Shown here: positions 55,732 through 64,000 of the stretch, one piece after another
How the letters are laid out: each line of letters starts with the position of its first letter
Numbering within the stretch: the stretch's first letter is position 1
DNA from: Erinaceus europaeus
Lineage: Eukaryota; Chordata; Mammalia; Eulipotyphla; Erinaceidae
Assembly (NCBI RefSeq): GCF_950295315.1
Contig: NC_080175.1
Span: 70,431,357-70,495,356, forward strand
Reading direction: 5' to 3'
DNA: 64,000 nucleotides
Made by a program: the position numbers and the translations under genes
The notes under the pieces: generated by a model
The model's database searches: none
What the model was told of the DNA's origin: nothing
The model's input: only the letters and a program-made list of their open reading frames with translations

Positions 55732-55998
55732 GTATTTTATTTTTATTGCCACTAAGAATTATTGTTTGGACTCTATGCCTACATGATCTGTCCAAAGCTC
55801 TCTGCAGCATTTTTTTTTTTTTTGGAGGGATAGAGATAGAAATAGAGAGGGAAAAACAAAGAGAGACACCTATGGCATCATTTCACTGCTTATGAAGCTT
55901 CCTCTCTGCAGGTGGACGACAGGTGCTTGAGCCCATGTTCTTTTGCATGGGGGTGTCTGTGCTCAGTCAGATACACCACTGCTCAGTCAGATCACTTT
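55732..55998 (-). repeat. tRNA-derived SINE
   Basis: 'ttgccactaagaattattgt', 'gagatagaaatagagaggga', 'gaagcttcctctctgcaggt', then a head in which 'actgctcagtcagat' is locally duplicated. Confidence 0.8.
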
Positions 55999-56094
55999 TT
56001 CCTGTGTGTGCAAGAAAGGTTAATGATTTGTAGTATAGTTGCTCGAACATGGGTACAGTTTCTCATTTCACCATGATTGGTATGTATAAAACAT

Positions 56095-56812
56095 TCTTAT
56101 CCCCATCTTATGTCCTTTTCCATCACCAGGACCTGAACCCCTGTCATAACCCACCCTGTCCTACTTCCCCAGAGTCCTTTGCTTTGGTGCAATACACCAA
56201 ACCAGTCCAAGTTTTACTTGATGATTTTTCCTTTTCTGTTCCTGATTCTTAATTCTGCTCATGAGTGAGATCACCTCAGTGTCACACTTCTCTCTCTGGC
56301 TTATCTCATTGAACATGATTCCTTCAAAATACATCTAAGATGAGGTGAAGAAGGCAATTCATCATTCATAATAGCTGAGTAGTATTCCACTATTTATATA
56401 TACCACAATTTTCTTAGCCACTCATCTATTATTGGACACGTAGGTTGCTTTCCAAGTTTGGGCTATTGCATAGAGTGCTGCTATGAACATAGGCATCCAC
56501 TGATCTCTTTGGATGGGTGTCTTTGTTTCCATAGAATATCTCTGCTGAAAGGAATTGCTGGGCCACAGGGTAGGTCAATTTTTAGTCTTCTGAGAGTTCC
56601 CCAGTCTGCTATACATAAGGACTGGGCCAATCTATATTCTTACCAGGCTCTTTTACACCTCTCTAACATTTGTTTTCACCACTATTTCTGATGTGTGGTA
56701 TTCTCACAGAAGTGAAAAAGTATCTCATTGTTGTCTTAATTTACATTTCTCTGACAATCAGTGACTTGGAGCATTTTTTCATGTCTGTTGGCCCTTTTGA
56801 TTTTAAGATAAT
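56095..56812 (-). mobile_element. Decayed LINE-1 3' part (ORF2 end plus 3' UTR)
   Basis: 'agtattccactatttatata', 'ggttgctttccaagtttggg', 'gaacataggcatccactgat', 'ttacatttctctgacaatca' parallel 9620-10030 of the large LINE-1 with many changes. The reading frame is destroyed. Confidence 0.88.
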
Positions 56813-56842
56813 TTTCCCTGAGGATTTTTAGAAGATCTTTCT

Positions 56843-56898
56843 AAATTATGGCTATACCACCCTGAACAGACTTGATCTTGTCTGATCTTGGAAGTTAT
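56843..56898 (+). pseudogene. 5S rRNA retropseudogene fragment
   Basis: 'ggctataccaccctgaac', 'cttgatcttgtctgatct' and 'tggaagtta' follow the 5' half of vertebrate 5S rRNA, with C-to-T type changes. An 11-bp duplication, aagatctttct, lies at 56832-56842 and 56899-56909. It stops before the internal promoter's C box, so it is not an active gene. Confidence 0.9.
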
Positions 56899-56910
56899 AA
56901 GATCTTTCTC

Positions 56911-57236
56911 ATGAAATTTATACTTCAGAAATCAAAATATTGTGATAATAAAATAGTCTGTCACTATATGTTGGTATCTTAATTTTCTGGATTTTATTTT
57001 GTAGGTATATTTTAGCTGTCAAAATAGCCAGTAGTGTAAGTTAAAAAGTAATATAAAATCTCTAGAAACATATCTATTTTAAAGGTCCCAAATGTACAAG
57101 GTTTAATAATATTTGGAAAATCAGTATTTTTCACAATCATCTGACTTAGTACAGGCAATTAACTGTGAGGTAATAATATTTACATAAATGAAACACCATA
57201 TTTTCTTAGCTGGTGATTAATTCTTCAAAACGTTAG
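56911..57236. other. Unique intronic sequence
   Basis: No repeat or gene recognised. Confidence 0.45.
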
Positions 57237-57555
57237 GGGGAAATGGGTGGTAGTTCAGTGGGCTAAGCACACCTAGTGTGAAGTGCAAGGATTCTGCTTC
57301 AAGCCCCTGGATCCCTACCTGCAGGGGGTTGCCTCACTAGCAGTGAAGCAGGTCTGCAGGTATCTATCTTTCTCACCCCCTCTCTGTCTTCCCTCCTCTC
57401 TCCATTTCTCTCTGTCCTATTCAGCAACAACAACAGCAATGACAACAATAACAACAAAAACAAGTGTAACAAAGTGGGGAAAATGGCCTCTGAGGAGCAG
57501 TGGATTCATAGTGCAGGCATGGAGCTCTACCAGTAGCCCTGGAGGTAAAAAAAAA
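57237..57555 (+). repeat. tRNA-derived SINE with 3' module
   Basis: Head 'ggtggtagttcagtgggcta', body, then the 3' module 'tggcctctgaggagcagtgg' and 'ccagtagccctggaggtaaa', A-run. Same subfamily as 41580 and 32545. Confidence 0.9.
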
Positions 57556-57769
57556 TGTAGGGGAATATTACTAATAATTACTACGAATAGCTTGATGAAT
57601 GTGTAACCTTCTCTGGAAACCTAGATAACATTTAGTATTATTTCTGATGTAGTCATATCTCATATTTTAATATGAGTACTTGAAATTGATTCTAAAATAT
57701 GATTTTCCTTTTTACCTTAAAGGTGCTTTTTTGTTGTCTCTGGAACAAAATTGTTTTATTCTATAATTT

Positions 57770-57860
57770 TGCCATTTAATTTTATTCAGGGGTTAGTGGT
57801 TTATAGCATGTTTATTGGTATATGGGCACATCAATATCCTGAGACTCTTTTCTATTTATT
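57770..57860 (-). mobile_element. LINE-1 3' UTR fragment, left of a SINE
   Basis: 'ttcaggggttagtggtttat' and 'atgggcacatcaatatcctg' seem to continue after the SINE at 58077. Confidence 0.45.
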
Positions 57861-57861
57861 T

Positions 57862-58076
57862 AAGAAATTTATTTTTTAAATCTCTACTTATTTATTATTG
57901 AAGAAAGGCAGAGAGAGATTGAGAAGGGAGGGGAGATAGAAATAGAGGGAGACCTGCAGCCCTGTTTCATCACTCGTGAAGCTTCTGCCCTGCAGGTGGG
58001 GCCCAGAGGCTTGAACCTGGGTCCCTATGCACTGTAATGTGAGTACTTAACCAGGTGCGCCATCACCTGGCCTCAC
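57862..58076 (-). repeat. tRNA-derived SINE nested in LINE-1
   Basis: 'ctacttatttattattgaag', 'gcttctgccctgcaggtggg', 'cttaaccaggtgcgccatca'. Confidence 0.9.
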
Positions 58077-58285
58077 CAGACTCTTTTCACTTTCTCTCAA
58101 GCCCTACCATAAAGTATTTTGCCTTGTGCAGTACACTCTATACAGTCCAAGTTTCACTTTGTGATCTTGTTTCTTAAGTTAAGCCTGTACGTGAGATCGT
58201 CTGGCATTTGTCTTTCTCTTTTTGACTTAGCTCACCTAACATAATTTCTTCAATTTCCATCCAAAATCTTGGTGATGATGTGCGA
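58077..58285 (-). mobile_element. LINE-1 3' UTR fragment, right of a SINE
   Basis: 'cagtccaagtttcactttgt', 'gacttagctcacctaacata' and 'atttccatccaaaatcttgg' parallel 9530-9595 of the large LINE-1. Confidence 0.75.
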
Positions 58286-59961
58286 CTCTTTTTTTTTTTA
58301 TTTTGGAAAATAAATACAGAAGTAAACATTTCCATTCTGGAAATAGAAGGTACATAGTTTTATCATTGCAGCTAACAACTAGCTGTAGAAGAACCCTAGG
58401 CTCATGGAAACCCTATACTGCCAAACAGTGCAAAATCTTAAAACCTTACTTGTTAGTCTTTTATCTGTCTGTATCTACCACTCATGGTTATTTCTAGAAC
58501 TACTTTGCCAAAAAACTTCCTTTATTCATCTCAAATGAAGGTGGCAAGACTATATAGTACTCACTTAAACAATAGCTGGCCATGATTTTTCTTCCTTCTG
58601 TAATTTTTTTTTATTGTCTTCTTTGTTCAACTGCAGCCTTCATGATGGTGGAGGCATCAGCATTTATTCACTTCTGCTCCCCAGACACACTTTCAAACTT
58701 TTTTTGCTCCTTTCTTGTCTTATGTTATTATTGATACTGTTTTTGCTTTCTGTCACCTCAGCCTTTCTTATTTTATGCTTCCCTCCAGTTTTTTTTTTTT
58801 TTAATATTAAAGGGAATCAGAGCAGGAGGGTTGAGAGAACAATAAAGCAACTTGCATTTTAATTGGAGAAAACCATGTAAATGTATAACAAAAGTGCACA
58901 TAATTCAATTTATGCAAATGATAAGGGAATGAATTTCACAGTAATAGAGTGATGGCTCCTAAAGGAAGTAATTAGCTATTCTATCATTGATCTCTCTCCA
59001 GATAACAAATGTACACTGTCTTAAATTTAATCACAAAGCGAATACATAATATAAGATTTATATAACTACGCATAGTATTTTATTGCTCTGGACTTTAGAT
59101 AAAACAACTGCGTCCATCAGAGTTCCTTAGTGTATGCAGAATGACATTAATTCTCTTAACTGGCTGCATCAGCTGGCAGATAGAAGGCCTGTGCCCTTCT
59201 CTATTAGGCATTTGGCTGCTGCAAGAACAGTGCCTCCTAGAGGCTGAATGATGGTCTTGTACAAAAGAGCCCGTGTAAGGTCCTCCTCAGTCCTGATTAG
59301 TTCAAGTCCTGTTCTTCCTCAAGGTGTTCAGGTGCCCTGTTCTTCATGATGCTCTTTTTGGTCTCCTACCAATTAACCTCTCTTCTTTCCTTGCAAGTTT
59401 CAGCATTTCCTTTTCTCTCTTTTAATCGACATGAGCCACTTCCCACTTTGCATTGTAGAAGGGACTATAACTGTGAATCAGACATACTTGAGCAAGGTGG
59501 GATCTTTTCTTTGGAAGAAAATGAAAGTTGAATATAGACCTTTGTGATAAAGACTTTAATATGGATTACCATGGTGTTTTAAAAAGAATATGTCTCTTTG
59601 GTTATTCCTTCTTGACATTTGATGTAGATATGGAAAGACATGACAGATTATATGAAATAGAGATATACAAAAATACATAGATTTTGAAATGTCTTTTATA
59701 TAAAATCTTATGGCATGTGCTAAAAAGTTGATTTTGAAATATAGAGGTTTTTCTTTTCCTTCTTATAAATATGTGTTAAATCTTTAATATATTCCAGGCT
59801 TTCTGCTAATCACTCTGTTGTTTTTAATAATATGCTATTTAATCTAATTCTTTTTATTCAGAGAATAAATGAAAGTGAACTTTTTTATATAAAAAAAGTA
59901 ATTTCCATGATCACATATTTAATGTCCATAAAAATAAGGTCACTTCACAGGATTTTAGGTC
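58286..59961. other. Unique intronic stretch
   Basis: No SINE, LINE or gene recognised. 59080-59540 is more balanced in composition than its surroundings. Confidence 0.45.
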
Positions 59962-60222
59962 TTTCTATTTTTTTATTTATTCCCTTTGTTGCCCTTGTTG
60001 TTGTTATAGATTTTATCCTTGTTGGATAGGACAGAGAGAAATGGAGAGAGGAGGGGAAGACAGAGAGGAGGAAAGATAGACACCTGCAGACCTGCTTCAC
60101 TGCTTGTGAAGTGACTCCCCTCCAGGTAGGGAGCCAGGGGCTTGAACCAGGCTCCTTAGATCTGTCTTTGCTCTTTGCTCCATGTGTGCTTAACCTGCTG
60201 CGCCACCACCTGACTCCCAGGT
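59962..60222 (-). repeat. tRNA-derived SINE (ERI-like)
   Basis: 'tttattccctttgttgccct', 'ggataggacagagagaaatg', 'acctgcttcactgcttgtga', 'ctgcgccaccacctgactcc'. The duplication aggtctttc lies just before and just after. Confidence 0.94.
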
Positions 60223-60392
60223 CTTTCCAGTTTTAAGAAGGGTTTGACTTTTCTGTAGGGCCAGCTTTGCCTAAAGGCCTGCCTTATTCCTTCTTAATGA
60301 TCTCATAAAATTAAAGGACCCTTCTCCCTCTCTCTCTTTTTCCTTTCTCCCCCCTTCCCACCTCCCCTTTCCCTGTACTTTGCTCCATACAT

Positions 60393-60410
60393 CACACACA
60401 AACACACACA

Positions 60411-60465
<55 letters not shown>
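60393..60465 (+). repeat. (AC)n microsatellite
   Basis: About 35 AC units with three AAAC interruptions at its left end. Confidence 0.97.
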
Positions 60466-60467
<2 letters not shown>

Positions 60468-61147
60468 TTTTATTCTCCAGACAATATAACAAGATTAAGT
60501 TGCATTCCTAGTAAGAAAGTATCCTTTTTTTTTTTAAGGAACAAACATGCACTATAAATTGATGAAGTAAAGCTGAAAGTAAGATGTACATTGACTTTAC
60601 TGAAGTTTAAATTCAATGTAATATACTATCTTGCTTCTTGCAGGGACCCTTGCGTGTCTTTAGACACCACTCAATAGGAGATGAGAGGTCCTGCCCATGT
60701 TTTAAAGACTTTATTGTAAACTGATGTGTAATTTGTCGTGTTTTTGTATGTGTTGCCTCAATTAAGAGATTTATATACAATAATAAGTTACAAAACAAAC
60801 AAGAAAGACTTGAACCAGCAACCAGCATATCTTTGGATAAAAACAAATCATCTTTTAGGAGGAAGGATTTTTTTAAAAAATCTATTTAATGGCAACCTTA
60901 TGAGAGAGGAATGTTGTCTTTTCTTTTATCTAATAGAAAATATGCTTTTCTTAATATTTTTCACAAATGTATTTGATAAAAAAGCATCCTCATTGAGATT
61001 GTTACTGATCAAGATGCAAAAAAAAAAAAACCTTTAGTTTTTCAAATTGTGTTTGGGAACATTCTTAGTGGGAGGAATATATTTTACATAAAAGAACTCT
61101 TTTGCAGTAACTGCATTCTATAGTCTGCATTCTATAGTCAATGAAAT
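60466..61147. other. Unique intronic sequence
   Basis: No repeat or gene. A small tandem 'attctatagtc(tgc)' lies near 61107-61140. Confidence 0.45.
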
Positions 61148-61356
61148 GTATTCTTTTTACTTGTTTACTCACTTATGGGATAGAGAGAGAAGCTGAGATG
61201 CAAGAGGGAGATAGAAAAGGAGAGAGATGCCTATAGCACTGCTCCTCTACTTGTGAAGCTTCACCTCCCTTGCATGACAGGGCAGAGGGCTTGAACCCTG
61301 TCCTTGTACGTGGTGACATATGTACTCAATTGGGTGTGCCACAACCCAGCCCCAGT
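61148..61356 (-). repeat. tRNA-derived SINE
   Basis: 'tgggatagagagagaagctg', 'ctacttgtgaagcttcacct', 'caattgggtgtgccacaacc'. Confidence 0.8.
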
Positions 61357-61969
61357 GAACTGTATTCTGGTGTCAACAAAATGTTTGTCAGGCATATCAA
61401 ACTTAAGTGTTTTACTGGTGACTTATCTTAACCCCAAATTCTTAACCACTCAACCTTAGGTTCATCATAATTTCATTATATATTTTGTTTACACATTGAC
61501 ACTATTGCATTGCTTTTCAATTGACTCACTTCTTGACCTTATTCATTCTCAAAAAGGAACAAGATCATTCAGACACAGGAAAAAGGAAAAAAAAAACTGT
61601 TTTCTTTCTGTATCAGCTATGTCAGTTTCCTGTGGATTCACTAGACTTTCTAACACTCTAAAAACTGAAAAGTTGACAGTGATCACATTTAATAAAGTAG
61701 AGTAGAAGTTAAACAAGGAAAGGTTGGGGATTGATTTCACACTTCTATCTTTCATGTTCCTTTTTTAATGTCAGTGAAATCGTTTCAAATAGACACAGTT
61801 CTTTGAGGTTTACAGTGTATCTCATGCTTTAAGAAATTTAGCAAGATAATTGAAATTTGGAGCTAAAAGTATTAGTCAATAATTGCATAGATACAGTTTA
61901 TAGGGACACTTAAAATATATGTGAAAAGAGGGATAAGTAGTTACACAGAGTTTGAATACACACTTGCAA
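61357..61969. other. Unique intronic sequence
   Basis: No repeat or gene recognised. Confidence 0.45.
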
Positions 61970-62060
61970 ATCTGAAGTCACAAAGGTCTTAAGCTCAATT
62001 CATGGCATCACCATATGCCAAGACTGTGTAGTGCTCTTGTATAACTTAAAAATAAATATT
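61970..62060 (+). repeat. SINE remnant
   Basis: 'aagctcaattcatggcatca' and 'gactgtgtagtgctcttgt' recall a decayed SINE B-box and body, with an AATAAATA tail. Confidence 0.45.
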
Positions 62061-62061
62061 T

Positions 62062-62216
62062 GTGGCCAAGGAGGTAACACAAGATGCTAAAGCAGTGGAA
62101 TTTCAAACATGAGGTCTTGAGTTTAGTCCCAAGGACTAAACTTGAGTTTATCCTATATGCCAGATTATCCTGGCATATTCTTTCTTTCTCTCTCTCTAAT
62201 AAAATACATATAAAAA
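62062..62216 (+). repeat. SINE of the 'aagcatgaggtcctgagttc' group
   Basis: 'gtggccaaggaggtaacaca', 'acatgaggtcttgagtttag', 'ttctttctctctctctaata'. The middle contains an inverted pair, 'gtttagtccc aaggactaaac', plus 'tatgccagattatcctggca'. Confidence 0.78.
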
Positions 62217-64000
62217 TGAAATGGATCATCTGTGTAGTATTTAGCACATCAAATTAAGAACTATATTACAGTTTTTGGCTGAATATTTATAGCTGATGGG
62301 AAAGTTAAAGAAGACTGGCAGATCAAATAGCTAAGAACAGATGATGAATGATGAAAATTTCTTGCCGGCTGCCCTCGTCCTGAGAAATTATAATAGAATG
62401 AGCAGATGCTTATACTTTTCAAATATTATGTTCTTATATGAACAAAATGTGATGTTTTATTTTATTTATCACCTTAATGGGAAAACACAAACACCATTCC
62501 AGATATTTCAGGGTAAGGTATTTTTAATACTGAGATAAACAATATTTTGGATAAAGTAGATTACTTTATAGAATATTGGTAGGTCTCACTAAGTCAGACA
62601 GACACACACACACAAAAATAGATTGACCTTCCGTGAAGAGGAAGAAATTCTACAAACTACTACCTTTGAATCAGAACCCCAACTTTCTTTGCATCTTCTG
62701 CTGGCCTATCCCTCAAATTTTAGATATAACCAAACTTCCACAATTGTTCCTGTATTTATTTATAGATACATAAAGAATCTGCTGGTTCAGTTTCTTTGAG
62801 AACAGCAATAGTAATAATGTAACTTTAGGGACTTAAGTAATAATATACAGGGACTAAGACTGACTATAAAAATAAAACAATTTATCTCATCAATCTTTAA
62901 GAATAAACTGAATATAGAAAATCAAAGTTAAAAAATTTTAGTAAGTGAATATTTGTGGATGTCTAAGTTTATTAGTAACTTAGATCTTTCTAATATAGTT
63001 ATATTTTTCACATTTTATATTTATTGAAGGATAGAAGCTGACATTGTATTTTGTGTGTCTAGCAAGTACTAATAATTTGTTAAAAATGCCTAGTTATTTT
63101 CACCAGCTTATTTGGCTTGTTCATCAAACTACAGTCAACTCTCCAAGATAAAATATACTTTCCAAATTTTCCAAAGTAACATCCTTATCTCGGAAAAAAA
63201 AAATCACACTGAAGTTCCCTTTTCTTTCATTACAACTGGAGCCAAATATATTAAATTTTATATGCCTGATTTGGGAAATCACTTTCTGTCTTCAATAACT
63301 GATTGTGTGTTAGAGCTAGGCCCTTTACAAATGAAGTGCACTTCTATTGCTTAAAAATTGCTTTCCTGTGCAACACGATGTAGTAATGAATTAAATCCAA
63401 ATGAGCCTTATATTCACAGTGTCATAATATGTAACTCGTCCCCTGTGGAACTTTTTTTATTATCTAATACAAGACAAGCTAATGTCTTCCTCTCATGGCT
63501 CACTTCTCAGAAGGCTATGCAGCTTTCAATATTAGAAATAAAGAAATGAAAGGATGCTTTGAGATCAAATTACCATGTTATAAACTCTCTAAATCACAGA
63601 GAGCACCTTAACATGTCCTGAAATATGCAAATTAAATCTGTGTAGTAGCAGAAACAAAAGAAGTAGCTCAGAGTCTATGGGGTACATTTCTATCTGTGTG
63701 AAAGGGAGAAAAAAAAAGAAGCTGAACATTTTTCTTTGAACAGAAATATATGCAGGTGGTTTTTACCTTCAATAAAAATAAAATAAGTGTGGGCATTTTT
63801 CTCTGTACTTCTTCACATGACTTCATATTAACTATTCTGTAGGGAACAGCTTGTAAGATCAGCTTGTACCAATATTGTAGTTCAAGCTGCTACCTAGATT
63901 TAAAATCCCTAATTTATTAGTCTGATACATATGTGTGTGTGTGTGTGTTTGTAATTCAATGGTACACATCAAATATTCTCATATTATAATGGCCTTAGGC
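62217..64000. other. Unique intronic stretch
   Basis: No gene or interspersed repeat recognised. A short (GT)n lies at 63931-63949. Confidence 0.45.

Larger units (their letters stand above)
46432..64000 (+). other. NAALADL2: NAALADL2 intron downstream of the exon (5' part)
   Basis: It begins with a consensus donor gtaagt and runs past the window end. I found no further stretch that continues the protein with an acceptor, so the next exon is more than 17.5 kb away or too short to see by eye. Confidence 0.75.

Noticed and set aside
46432..64000. The next NAALADL2 exon
   Set aside because: I scanned plus-strand frames for the continuation of the protein with an acceptor and found none I could support.

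Overview
Vertebrate, almost certainly mammalian, intronic DNA. The AT-rich sequence carries dozens of copies of tRNA-derived SINEs whose body reads tRNA-like head, conserved 'cacctgcagg/gcttcac' core, TC-rich stretch, CAA/AAT-rich tail. These match my recollection of the ERI-type SINEs of hedgehogs, so the best guess is an erinaceid such as Erinaceus europaeus (inference, about 0.8). There is no sign of bacterial genes, operons, CRISPR or rRNA operons.

The only host protein-coding sequence I can support is one 502-nt internal exon on the + strand (45930-46431) of NAALADL2, the glutamate-carboxypeptidase-like type II membrane protein. It has a clean acceptor, a GTAAGT donor and a single predicted transmembrane segment. 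Everything else reads as the two flanking introns (1-45929 and 46432-64000, both running off the window). I found no second exon.

Layout: 0-8 kb holds SINEs, a split SINE carrying a truncated LINE-1, and TCC/TTC arrays. 8.2-15.8 kb is one near full-length LINE-1 on the minus strand with a 15-bp target-site duplication, a YY1-like site at its 5' end, broken ORF1 and ORF2, and a later nested SINE. 16-20 kb is mostly unique sequence with a hexamer array and an old LINE-1 end. 20-24.4 kb is an old LINE-1 remnant hosting a younger LINE-1 end and a 2.1-kb open reverse-transcriptase element that is not LINE-1. 26.5-29.3 kb is another decayed minus-strand LINE-1. 30-45 kb is unique intron with scattered SINEs. 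45.9-46.4 kb is the exon. 47-58 kb holds three further LINE-1 pieces or composites, a second 5'-truncated copy of the unusual reverse-transcriptase element inserted inside one of them, and a 5S-rRNA-derived retropseudogene. 58-64 kb is mostly unique intron.

The most striking item is the reverse-transcriptase family at 21.1-23.2 kb and 54.45-55.08 kb. It has an RT domain of the jockey/CR1/I type with a C-terminal CCHC motif, and a GAA-type tail starting right at the stop codon. The two copies are about 96% identical, and most differences are CpG transitions. Such a young, CpG-rich, non-L1 LINE is unexpected in a mammal and raises the possibility of horizontal transfer.
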